DNA of 16,870 nucleotides from the NCBI GenBank assembly GCA_023436305.1, contig JAEZJQ010000024.1, positions 1 to 16,870 of the forward strand. Reading direction: 5' to 3'. Positions 8,433-15,642 of the stretch are shown one piece after another. Both the position numbers and the translations under genes were made by a program. The notes under the pieces are model-generated. The model searched no databases and was not told the DNA's origin. It saw only the letters and a program-made list of their open reading frames with translations. The DNA comes from Bacillota bacterium (GTDB lineage Bacteria; Bacillota; UBA4882; UBA8346). The stretch's first letter is position 1. The number at the start of each line of letters is the position of its first letter.

Positions 8433-8573
8433 GAGAATCACCTTTCACTTTCTCTTTTTATACTTTTTTAGTTTTATACCATGGGATGGAATTTAAAATT
8501 GGACAGTGGCTACTCGATGATGATTAGTGAACCCAACCTCCAAATTTAGTACCTCTATGGAAACTTTATCCTT

Positions 8574-8645
8574 CAAGACAAAACCGTTCATGTGGCTTTA
8601 CCAAAGCCGAGTTATTCGAGGTATAATGCCAATCATGTCGTGTTA
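8574..8645 (-). promoter_or_regulatory. Leader-like structured element, copy 1
   Basis: On the minus strand the element begins with AACACGACATGATT, continues through 20 variable nt to TCGGCTTTGG-T-AAAGCC, then TGAAC, and ends near TGTCTTG. GGCTTT and AAAGCC (8594-8599 and 8603-8608) form a hairpin with a 3-nt loop. CACGACA (8636-8642) pairs with TGTCTTG (8574-8580) at 6 of 7 positions, closing the element. A second copy is at 16144-16218. It lies between tetR and the fusion-protein gene, so it may be a 5' leader of the pump transcript. I do not recognise the family. Confidence 0.55.
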
Positions 8646-8673
8646 ATAAAACTTACCACAAAAATATCTTCGA

Positions 8674-8698
8674 AATTGGATGAATTTGTGATCCAATT
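8674..8698 (-). terminator. AT-rich hairpin after tetR, possible terminator or operator
   Basis: AATTGGAT (8674-8681) and ATCCAATT (8691-8698) form a perfect 8-bp inverted repeat with a 9-nt loop, 33 nt after the tetR stop codon. On the minus strand TCGAAGATATTTTTG follows, a weak T-run. It may reduce readthrough from tetR into the pump genes. A protein binding site is also possible. Confidence 0.4.
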
Positions 8699-8730
8699 GT
8701 AAAATTTCGTCGCTATAATCCCGGCTCGGA

Positions 8731-9327
8731 TCATACAGCGTGTTTTTTAATAGCCTTGACAAGAAATGAATACATATCTTCAATTTTGGATAGAACTTGC
8801 TCTGAATCTTGTTCCAAAAAAAACATTTTTCCATAAGAATTAAAACCATTTAAGAAAAGCTCGGCGGTTTTTGGCACGTCATCAATCTCGAAAGCGCCTT
8901 CCCGGATACCTTGCTCCATGATCCGGGCAATTATAGTTTTAATCTCCATCATGAACGGATGCCGCCTCTTGAAGCCGTATCGCATGTATTTTAAAGCCTC
9001 TTCGCTACTGATGCATTGTAAAAAACCACGATCCTGGGATATATACATGAAAATCGTCCGGAAAACCCCGGTGATAAAGTTGCGCAGTAACTCTTCCGCG
9101 GGAAGATCTTCTTCAATCAGACTTTCACAACTACATGCAAAGTCTTTATCGAGCCGGTTAATGTAGGCGTCGATGAGATCCTCCTTGTTTTTAAAATCCT
9201 TATAAATAACCCCCACACTGATTCCGGCTTCCTTGGCCACATCTTGCATGGTGGTCTTGTCAAGCCCGAAACGGCTGACCAGTTTCATAAATGCATCCAG
9301 GATATCTTCTTTGCGGTCCGTTGCCAT
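8731..9327 (-). CDS. TetR-family transcriptional repressor of the efflux genes
   Basis: A 198-residue regulator of normal TetR length. Residues 5-55 hold the N-terminal three-helix DNA-binding domain; the helix-turn-helix is at 25-44, TTMQDVAKEAGISVGVIYKDF, followed by KNKEDLI. The rest is a variable all-helical ligand pocket and dimer domain, rich in Met, Phe and Ile (for example residues 88-110 and 115-150), as expected for a hydrophobic ligand. The start follows a GAGGT site. It is the first gene of the block, in the same direction as the three pump genes, so pump control and autorepression are the natural roles. Its own promoter carries a palindromic operator just after the -10 box. The ligand is unknown. 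Confidence 0.92.
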   Translation of the reverse strand: MATDRKEDILDAFMKLVSRFGLDKTTMQDVAKEAGISVGVIYKDFKNKEDLIDAYINRLDKDFACSCESLIEEDLPAEELLRNFITGVFRTIFMYISQDRGFLQCISSEEALKYMRYGFKRRHPFMMEIKTIIARIMEQGIREGAFEIDDVPKTAELFLNGFNSYGKMFFLEQDSEQVLSKIEDMYSFLVKAIKKHAV

Positions 9328-9353
9328 TATTTACCTCATGTTAAAAATATGTT

Positions 9354-9386
9354 AACGTGTGAATAAGTTATTCATTTATTCACGTT
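9354..9386 (-). promoter_or_regulatory. Probable TetR operator in the tetR promoter
   Basis: A perfect palindrome TGAATAAGTTATTCA (9360-9374) is followed by a third half-site TTATTCA (9376-9382), and the whole is framed by AACGTG and CACGTT. It starts directly after the -10 box, overlapping the predicted transcript start, where a bound repressor would block initiation. TGAAT-type palindromes are usual for TetR/AcrR repressors. Confidence 0.75.
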
Positions 9387-9387
9387 T

Positions 9388-9416
9388 ATAATATATGGTT
9401 TTTTTGGGTTTGTCAA
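9388..9416 (-). promoter_or_regulatory. Strong sigma-A promoter of tetR and probably the efflux operon
   Basis: On the minus strand a perfect TTGACA (9411-9416) is separated by exactly 17 nt from TATTAT (9388-9393). Transcription should begin near 9381, inside the operator, leaving a leader of about 55 nt. Confidence 0.85.
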
Positions 9417-9502
9417 TGTCATTCTTGTAAAATATTAATCAGTTGCTAATGATTGGTGGGATGAAAGGACGGAGTATGGGGGCGTATATCTCTATAAACA
9501 AC

Positions 9503-9535
9503 AAAATTACCGGGGATTTTACTCCCGGTAATTTT
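9503..9535 (-). terminator. Terminator hairpin downstream of the GH3 gene
   Basis: AAAATTACCGGG (9503-9514) and CCCGGTAATTTT (9524-9535) form a perfect 12-bp stem with a 9-nt loop, about 50 nt past the GH3 stop. T-rich sequence lies on both sides (TTTTGTTGTTT on the minus strand, six T on the plus strand), so it may work in both directions. Confidence 0.8.
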
Positions 9536-9583
9536 TTAGCTTTAATTATTAAGGTTTTCCAGACTCGATTAAAAAGTCGATGA

Positions 9584-12067
9584 TTAAGGCTCGGTTCCCC
9601 ATTGCAACGCCCCGGAAAGATACCCGGTGGTTTTGGTCCAGTCGGCGTAAGTGGTGGCCGTGGAGTTGAAGCTATAATCGTCGGCCTGGTTATAGTTGGT
9701 CCAGTCATTCTTGGCAATTCTGGCTTGAACCGTGGTATTGCCACCTGCCGCCAGACTTCCCGCGCCGCTCGAGAAACCGATTTCCGCATAAGTATCGGCG
9801 CCGGTCTTCGGCGTACTCATGGTGATGAAGGTACCGCTTACATTGCTGGAGCCCACTGGTGACCAGTCGCACCAGAAGTTCTGCGATTTGGCGCCGTCAA
9901 TGGTATAGTAGTATCTGATCTTGATATTCGATAAATTAATAGCGCTGGTACCGGTATTCAGCAATTTGATGTTCAAATAAAGCTGATTGCTGGTGGCGGC
10001 GGTACTTTGATTATAGAATTGAATTTTGATACTGCCGGTGGCCGGAACCGGGGTCGCCGTTGCTACTGGAGTGATCGTTGCCACGGGTGTCGCTGTTACT
10101 AACGGTGTCGCGGTACGAACGGGCGTTGGGGTGGCTGTTACCCATGGTGTAGCGGTTCGAACCGGGGTCGGCGTTACGGTTGTTCCCGGCGTGGCGGTAG
10201 GTGTCGCCGTTATCGCCGGTGTAGGAGTCGGAGAGGTTGCCGCATTATAGGTAAGCCCTGCTCCGAACGGATATAAGGGTGTTTGGCCGTCATTGGGACT
10301 AATCGGCACTTGGGAGATTGATTGCGGCCAAACCATTGGCAGTTTACCGCTAAAGTTATAATCGCCGAATAATACCTCGGCGATACCCTGGCATTCGGTG
10401 CCGGGGAGCCATGCCGCCACGAATGCGGACCAATCATTGATATTGCCGGATACAATCATGGGCCGGCCGGAAACCAGGATTACAATCATGGGAACTCCGG
10501 AATTTTTCACGTTTTGCAGAGTCGTGACATCGGTACTGTCTAGCGCCAGGGTTTGATTATCGCCATAGGTTTCAGCGTAAGGGGTTTCCCCGATGACGAC
10601 GATGGCCACATCATTCCCGGCCGCACCGGTTCCATTTTGTTGGTAGGTAATGGTGTTTCCGGTGGCAACATTTCGAATCCCCTGGAGAATGGTGGTTCCG
10701 GTGGTGATGTTTCCGCCCATGCCCTGCCAGGAAATAGTCCAGCCGCCGCATTGATACCCGATATTGTCGGCGCATTTCCCGGCGACGAAGATTTTCTTGC
10801 CGGTCTTGGCTAACGGGAGAATATTATTATTATTTTTTAACAATACCAATGATTTCCGGACCGCTTCGCGGGCTACTGCCCGGTGCCCGGTGGAACCGAA
10901 GGCCGACATCAGGGAGCGATCCACATATGGATTTTCAAACAGACCCATCCGGAACTTGACCCGTAAAATCCGGCTGACCGCATCGTCGATCCGGGACTGG
11001 GGAATCTCTCCGGTATTGGCTAAATCCTTAATATAGGTAAGGCAATCTCTCCATTTGTTCGAAACCATAATCATATCGACTCCGGCATTGACCGCAATTT
11101 TAACGGCATTCCGGTAATTGGAGTCGTTATCGTCGATTCCGTTATAGTCACTAATTACCAGGCCGTCAAATTTAAGTTCATTCTTTAAAATATCGATGAG
11201 ATAATGGCTGCTGGCATGGCATTCCACGCCGCTGATTTTGTTGAAGGAAACCATGACCGTCTGCGCGCCGGCATTAATGGCCGCCGTATAAGGAGGGAGA
11301 TATTTTTGGCGGATCACCGTTTCACTGACGGTTACATTGCCTTCGTTCACTCCGCCATCGGTTGCGCCGTCACCGATATAATGTTTGATGCAAGCGGCGA
11401 TTTTATCATTGCGTTTCAAATCCGCGGGATAGCTTGCGCCTTGAACCCCTTTTACGAACGCGACTCCCAACTGGGAGACCAGATCGGTGTCTTCGCTATA
11501 ACCTTCATAGGTCCGGCCCCATTTTTCATTTTGAGGTACGGCGATACAGGGAGCGAAAGTCCAGTGAACCCCGGTGGCTCTGACCTCATTGGCCGTGATG
11601 GCACCCATTCGTTGGACGAGGTCTGCGTCGCGAGTGGCGCCCATCCCGATGTTATGGGGGAAGACGGTGGCGCCGTATACGTTGTTATGGCCGTGAACGG
11701 CGTCGGACCCGTAAATAAAGGGAATCTGTAGCCGGGTCTGCATGGCGGCAGTCTGATAAGCATCGATCATGTCGCACCAACCCGTCGGAGTATTCGGGCT
11801 GGGAACGTTTCCACCTCCGTTAAAGATGGAACCGAGAAAATAAGTTTTAAGATCGGATGCGGAAGCTAAGCTTCTTTCCGTCTGAATCATTTGCCCGGCC
11901 TTCTCTTCGAGAGTCATGCGGGATAGCAAGTCGGCGACCCGATCCTCAACGGATAAGGTGGAATCCTGGTACGGGTATGTAGCGGCGGTAATAATGGCGC
12001 TAAAGATAATCCCTGTCAATAAAACCAGCGCCAACATGAGAAATAGAACTCTTTTAACTTTCATCAT
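9584..12067 (-). CDS. Secreted GH3 beta-glucosidase/exo-glucanase with C-terminal CBM3
   Basis: An 827-residue exported enzyme predicted to release glucose from the non-reducing ends of beta-glucans or cello-oligosaccharides. Residues 1-29 form a signal peptide. The GH3 barrel (about 45-375) contains GSDAVHG, KWGRTYEGYSED, the KHYIGDG motif (Lys228-His229) and the nucleophile Asp307 in LVISDYNGID. The second GH3 domain (400-605) carries the likely acid/base Glu499 in GETPYAETYGDN, as in barley exo-glucanase ExoI. Residues 610-677 are a Pro/Thr linker with a duplicated TPTPVRTATP block. Residues 678-827 are a CBM3 (IKIQFYNQS, INLSNIKIRYYYT, FWCDW, ARIAKNDW), which binds crystalline cellulose. 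No dockerin or S-layer domain is seen. ATG at 12067 follows AGGAGG at 9 nt. The gene is divergent from a sugar ABC importer. Confidence 0.94.
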   Translation of the reverse strand: MMKVKRVLFLMLALVLLTGIIFSAIITAATYPYQDSTLSVEDRVADLLSRMTLEEKAGQMIQTERSLASASDLKTYFLGSIFNGGGNVPSPNTPTGWCDMIDAYQTAAMQTRLQIPFIYGSDAVHGHNNVYGATVFPHNIGMGATRDADLVQRMGAITANEVRATGVHWTFAPCIAVPQNEKWGRTYEGYSEDTDLVSQLGVAFVKGVQGASYPADLKRNDKIAACIKHYIGDGATDGGVNEGNVTVSETVIRQKYLPPYTAAINAGAQTVMVSFNKISGVECHASSHYLIDILKNELKFDGLVISDYNGIDDNDSNYRNAVKIAVNAGVDMIMVSNKWRDCLTYIKDLANTGEIPQSRIDDAVSRILRVKFRMGLFENPYVDRSLMSAFGSTGHRAVAREAVRKSLVLLKNNNNILPLAKTGKKIFVAGKCADNIGYQCGGWTISWQGMGGNITTGTTILQGIRNVATGNTITYQQNGTGAAGNDVAIVVIGETPYAETYGDNQTLALDSTDVTTLQNVKNSGVPMIVILVSGRPMIVSGNINDWSAFVAAWLPGTECQGIAEVLFGDYNFSGKLPMVWPQSISQVPISPNDGQTPLYPFGAGLTYNAATSPTPTPAITATPTATPGTTVTPTPVRTATPWVTATPTPVRTATPLVTATPVATITPVATATPVPATGSIKIQFYNQSTAATSNQLYLNIKLLNTGTSAINLSNIKIRYYYTIDGAKSQNFWCDWSPVGSSNVSGTFITMSTPKTGADTYAEIGFSSGAGSLAAGGNTTVQARIAKNDWTNYNQADDYSFNSTATTYADWTKTTGYLSGALQWGTEP
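10037..10240 (-). repeat. Pro/Thr linker coding repeat in the GH3 gene
   Basis: Degenerate repeats encode runs of TATP and TPTP between the catalytic part and the CBM3. A 16-codon unit, TPTPVRTATP plus xVTATP, occurs twice in tandem at roughly 10080-10177. Such linkers give flexibility and are prone to expansion and contraction. Confidence 0.85.
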
Positions 12068-12368
12068 CAAATCAAACCTCCTTAAGATAAATGTTTGTCA
12101 TGTTATGTTGTGTCATGTCCCCGAAGAACCGAAAAAAATCACAATTCGTGATTGTCTCCCTCAATCCGGATTGAGATTTTAATTCATTTCCATAATATCA
12201 CGAATTTTGAATAATTAATAGCCGTAACTTTTTGTTAACAATTCAAGCGAAATGTTCATTTTGTTGAAGACGCTTTTCATTTTATTCCATTCATAGTTGA
12301 TCTTGTTCATCTTATAATTAAGAAGAATTATTTTAGAAACAATTAAGAATTAAAAAGGGGGAATCTTA
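12068..12368. promoter_or_regulatory. Divergent control region between GH3 and the ABC importer
   Basis: About 300 bp with no gene. It holds a 17-bp inverted repeat AATCAC-aattc-GTGATT (12137-12153), a perfect 16-bp palindrome CTCAATCCGGATTGAG (12160-12175), and ATCACGAATT (12197-12206), which is the exact reverse complement of AATTCGTGAT at 12143-12152. All lie on the GH3 side. These look like sites for a regulator encoded elsewhere. Confidence 0.5.
12290..12318 (+). promoter_or_regulatory. Candidate promoter of the ABC importer operon
   Basis: TTCATA (12290-12295) and a perfect TATAAT (12313-12318) are separated by 17 nt. The -35 box matches at 4 of 6 positions. Start is predicted near 12325, 45 nt before the coding start. 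Confidence 0.55.
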
Positions 12369-13655
12369 GTGACAGGTAAACATCGAGTGAAGGTGGCCAT
12401 TATTGTTTTATTGGTGGGATTGGTTTCAAGTATTGGTTTTTCAGGTTTCGCCGCGGATAATGAGTTTAAGGTATGGTGGTATGAACGAGACAACGCCATG
12501 GATGCCTCCTGGAAAGCCGTGTTGGATCAATTTACCCAAAAACACCCGGATGTTAAAGTCAAGTTTGAACAGAAAGCCTTCGAACAAGTTCAAGAAACCG
12601 CCAAAATGGTTTTGAATTCCAATGATTGCCCCGATTTGTTGGAAATCAACAAAGGCAATTCCACCTGTGGAATGTATGCCAAAGATGGTTTGCTGGCCGA
12701 GCTGGATAAGGTCGCCGCGCAAAAAGGCTGGGATGAGATACTAAGCCCCAGCATTCAAACCACCTGCCGGTATGACAAAAACGGTATTATGGGTTCCGGT
12801 AAGCTGTACGGCGTAACGACTTATGGCGAATTCGTCATGGTATATTACAACAAGGATATGTTTGCCAAATACAATCTGAAAGTTCCCACTTCGCTGGCTG
12901 AATTTGAAAAGATTTGCGATACCTTCGTGAAAAATAAGATTACTCCAATGATCATCGGCGGCGCGGACAAATGGCCTCAAACCCAAAATTGGTATGAATT
13001 CGCTCTGTATAAGGCCAATCGGAAGTTCATTACCGATTTCGAGCTTTTAAAAAGCGACATTAACTTTAAAGGACCCGAATTCAGCTATGCCAGCGATAAG
13101 TTCGTGAGTTACGTCAAAAAAGGTTACTTTGAGAAAAATTCCAACGGCATTCAATATGATGACGCCAATAGCGCCTTTTATCAGGGGAAATATCCGATGA
13201 TATTGACCGGCAGCTGGCTGTTCGGCTCCGTTAAAAACAATGTCAAAACCTACCCATGGGGTGTATTTATTCTGCCCGGCAAAAAATTGAATACCGGTTC
13301 CGGCGGCAATTTGTGGGCGGTTCCCAAAAATGCCAAGAATAAAGAACTGGCCTATGAATTTATCAATCTGACGCTTCAAAAGGAAGCCCAAACCATCATG
13401 GCGGAAAAGGGTGGTCTGCCCATCAACGCCGACTTGACAAAAATCGGCGATCCGGCCATCAAAGAATTGAATTCGCTGTTTGCCGCCATTGTGAAAAATG
13501 ACGGCCTGGCCTTTTATCCCGATTGGCCGGTTCCGGGCTTCATGGATGCTCTGGGCGGGGGTTTACAGAGTTTGTTCGCCGGAAATATGAACAAGAATCA
13601 ATTCCTGGATTCCATAAGCAATTACTATTATGATTATAAAAATTCCATGAAATAA
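12369..13655 (+). CDS. Carbohydrate ABC transporter substrate-binding protein (family 1)
   Basis: A 428-residue extracytoplasmic sugar-binding protein of the MalE/UgpB type. Residues 1-29 form a signal peptide ending FAA with no lipobox Cys, so the mature protein should be soluble in a periplasm rather than a lipoprotein. The mature part opens with EFKVWWYERDNAMDASW and has the usual QFTQKHPDVKVKFE, PDLLEINKGN, LYGVTTYGEFVMVYYNKDMF and FYQGKYPMILTGSW stretches, with the C-terminal NKELAYEFINLTLQKEAQ helix. Many Trp and Tyr residues fit stacking on sugar rings. The GTG start follows a run of AAGGGGG at 7 nt. It leads the operon ahead of two permeases. The position divergent from a cellulose-binding glucosidase suggests cello-oligosaccharides or glucose as ligand; this is an inference. 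Confidence 0.92.
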   Translation: MTGKHRVKVAIIVLLVGLVSSIGFSGFAADNEFKVWWYERDNAMDASWKAVLDQFTQKHPDVKVKFEQKAFEQVQETAKMVLNSNDCPDLLEINKGNSTCGMYAKDGLLAELDKVAAQKGWDEILSPSIQTTCRYDKNGIMGSGKLYGVTTYGEFVMVYYNKDMFAKYNLKVPTSLAEFEKICDTFVKNKITPMIIGGADKWPQTQNWYEFALYKANRKFITDFELLKSDINFKGPEFSYASDKFVSYVKKGYFEKNSNGIQYDDANSAFYQGKYPMILTGSWLFGSVKNNVKTYPWGVFILPGKKLNTGSGGNLWAVPKNAKNKELAYEFINLTLQKEAQTIMAEKGGLPINADLTKIGDPAIKELNSLFAAIVKNDGLAFYPDWPVPGFMDALGGGLQSLFAGNMNKNQFLDSISNYYYDYKNSMK

Positions 13656-13881
13656 GCTTCGGCCACTGTGGTTTTCAATTTTCCTGAAAACCTCCTGGAG
13701 TCTGTCAGGGAAATCTGCGCGCGTGCGCGCGCCAAGCGCTTTGATCCATCAAGGCGCTTTGCATTTACTTAAGGTAGGAGTATCGCTTTAAACAGAACGA
13801 TTCCATGAGAGTGAAGAGTTTTTCACTCCACTGATTCAATAATTATTTTACCACTCCGCTTTTTTAAGGGGGATATTCGCC
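13656..13881 (+). other. Hairpin-rich spacer between binding protein and permeases
   Basis: About 225 nt with several stems in series: GGTTTTCA/TGAAAACC (13670-13692), GCGCGC-GTGC-GCGCGC (13717-13732), an 11 of 12 bp stem from AAGCGC to GCGCTT (13734-13759), and GAGTGAA/TTCACTC (13809-13828). None has a clear T-run directly after it. Such spacers commonly protect the binding-protein mRNA and lower permease expression. Confidence 0.6.
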
Positions 13882-14778
13882 ATGAAGAATCGCAGGGATA
13901 AAGGGTATTATCTGTTTTTATTGCCCGGGGTACTGCTATTTTTAATCATCATCGTCTTTCCGTTTGTAATGAACTTTTACTTGAGCTTCACCCGGTGGTC
14001 CGGGGTGGGTCCCACCGAGTTCGTCGGCTTGAAAAATTACCTGCGGGCCGTAAATGACATTAATTTCTGGTCATCCTTAAAGAATAATGCGCTAATCATT
14101 ATCGCCATGATCACGGTTCCCACCATTATCGGATTGCTGCTGGCCGTTTTATTGTTCCAATATATTTCGGTGAAAATTGGCAATAAGATCACCAGTATTT
14201 TCCGGGCCGGATTTTACCTGCCGCAAATCATTCCCGTGGTTATCATTGCGGTCATCTGGAAATGGATTTTCCAGCCCAACTGGGGCGCGTTGAATGTAAT
14301 ATTTCAGAAGATGGGTCTGGAGGCTTTTGCCCGGGATTGGCTGGGAAATCATTCGTGGGCTTTGTTTTCGGTGATCTTGGTCATGATCTGGTTTCAAATT
14401 GGTTATCCGTTGGTCATCTTTATGTCGGCCTTGCAACGGATTGGACCGGAGATATACGAATCCGCCAAGGTGGATGGGGCTACCGGGGCCAAGATGATTT
14501 ATCACGTTACGATACCGTTAATCAGTCCCGAAATTTATGTGGTGGTGTTAACGACCATTATTTATTCGCTCAAGATATTCGGGCCCATCTATGCCTTTAC
14601 CAAAGGCGGACCCGGGAATGCAACCATGGTGGCCTCCTATTTTTCGTTTAAAAATTTCTTTGAGATCTCGAATGTGGGATACGGCGCTACCATGTCCACC
14701 ATTATCAGTTTGATGATTGTACTGATTACGATCATCTATATCCGAGTGCAGAGCGCTCAAAGCGTTGAAGGAGAGTGA
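13882..14778 (+). CDS. Carbohydrate ABC transporter permease (MalF/UgpA type)
   Basis: A 298-residue inner membrane subunit with six predicted helices (about 10-32, 70-95, 110-130, 160-182, 216-236, 264-287). The first periplasmic loop holds FTRWSGVGPTEFVGLKNY, typical of this family. The cytoplasmic EAA loop that docks on the ATPase is at residues 190-212: EIYESAKVDGATG, then IPLISP. A GGPGNAT motif lies near residue 242. The ATG follows AAGGGGG. It follows the binding-protein gene after a hairpin-rich spacer and is 6 nt ahead of the second permease, so the two are translationally close. The substrate is a sugar by family; the exact one is unknown. Confidence 0.93.
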   Translation: MKNRRDKGYYLFLLPGVLLFLIIIVFPFVMNFYLSFTRWSGVGPTEFVGLKNYLRAVNDINFWSSLKNNALIIIAMITVPTIIGLLLAVLLFQYISVKIGNKITSIFRAGFYLPQIIPVVIIAVIWKWIFQPNWGALNVIFQKMGLEAFARDWLGNHSWALFSVILVMIWFQIGYPLVIFMSALQRIGPEIYESAKVDGATGAKMIYHVTIPLISPEIYVVVLTTIIYSLKIFGPIYAFTKGGPGNATMVASYFSFKNFFEISNVGYGATMSTIISLMIVLITIIYIRVQSAQSVEGE

Positions 14779-14784
14779 CCATCA

Positions 14785-15642
14785 TTGAGCGTGACCGCTA
14801 ACGTCAACCAACAAAAACGCCGGGAAACAACGAAGAAAGTTTTGATTACGGGATTGTTAGCTTTTGGTTTAATAATTTTTTTAGCCCCGGTGGTTTTAAT
14901 ACTCATCAATTCCTTTAAAAATGAAGCGGAGTTCTATGCCCGAGGGGCTTTGAGCATGCCGCTACACCCCAGCTTCGATATTCTCCGTCAAGCTTGGGAG
15001 AGGGTGGATTTTACCACTAAGTTTATCAACAGCTTAATTATCAGTATTTCGGTGGCTATATTGGGGCTGGCCATATCCGTTTGCAACGCTTTTGCCATTG
15101 GAATCGGCCGGATAAAATGGGAGAAGGCTTTTTTAATCTTTTTCATATTCGCCATGACCGTACCCCAGGAGGCCCTGGCTTATCCGTTATATTATTTCAT
15201 GAAATCACTGGGATTATATGACACCAAGCTGTCGGTAATATTAATTCTCTCGGTTTTACAGGCTGCTTATGGAACCTATCTGTTGTCCACCGTCTTCCGG
15301 ACCTTTCCGATCTCTTTGATCGAGGCGGCTAAGTTGGACGGTTGTAATAAATTGCAGATTTTACAAATCGTTCTGGCGATAAATATCCCCGCCCTCTCGG
15401 TATTGTTGGTGTTTTTCTTCATCTGGACCTGGAATGAATTTTTCCTACCGTTAATTTTCCTGATATCCAATTCCAACCAGACCATTCCCATCGCCGTCAC
15501 CCTCTTTCAAGGGCAATACACGGGTGAAGCCACGATGCAGAGTGCCTGCGCTTTGCTGGGGATATTGCCGTGCGTTATTTTCTTTGTGATTTTTCAGCGG
15601 ACTCTGACCCGGGGGGTAGTAAGTGGGGGAGTAAAGGGGTAG
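14785..15642 (+). CDS. Carbohydrate ABC transporter permease (MalG/UgpE type)
   Basis: A 285-residue inner membrane subunit, partner of the preceding permease. Six helices are predicted (about 20-42, 84-105, 115-135, 148-170, 200-222, 250-275). The EAA loop is at 177-202: SLIEAAKLDGCNKLQ, then INIPAL. Residues 43-62 hold the usual NSFKNEAEFYARG stretch. The TTG start at 14785 is 11 nt after AAGGAG, which lies inside the end of the previous gene; GTG at 14791 is a poorer alternative. No ATPase gene follows: the operon stops here at a terminator. In Bacillota many such importers share an MsmX-type ATPase encoded elsewhere, which is the probable case here. Confidence 0.93.
   Translation: MSVTANVNQQKRRETTKKVLITGLLAFGLIIFLAPVVLILINSFKNEAEFYARGALSMPLHPSFDILRQAWERVDFTTKFINSLIISISVAILGLAISVCNAFAIGIGRIKWEKAFLIFFIFAMTVPQEALAYPLYYFMKSLGLYDTKLSVILILSVLQAAYGTYLLSTVFRTFPISLIEAAKLDGCNKLQILQIVLAINIPALSVLLVFFFIWTWNEFFLPLIFLISNSNQTIPIAVTLFQGQYTGEATMQSACALLGILPCVIFFVIFQRTLTRGVVSGGVKG

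Larger units (their letters stand above)
8433..8730. other. Region between tetR and the efflux fusion-protein gene
   Basis: About 300 bp without a gene. In minus-strand order it holds a hairpin just after the tetR stop (8674-8698), the conserved leader-like element (8574-8645) and about 140 nt of untranslated sequence before the fusion-protein start. No TGAATAA operator like the one before tetR is present. A convincing sigma-A promoter was not found, so the pump genes may depend on readthrough from tetR or use a non-standard promoter near 8650. Confidence 0.5.

Noticed and set aside
8521..8560. GCCACTG-like word near the pump leader as a cobalamin riboswitch
   Set aside because: Only this short word matches; none of the other conserved cobalamin riboswitch segments is present.
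12369..12460. Binding protein as a lipoprotein
   Set aside because: There is no Cys near the end of the signal peptide; the sequence ends FAA before DNEF, a signal peptidase I site.
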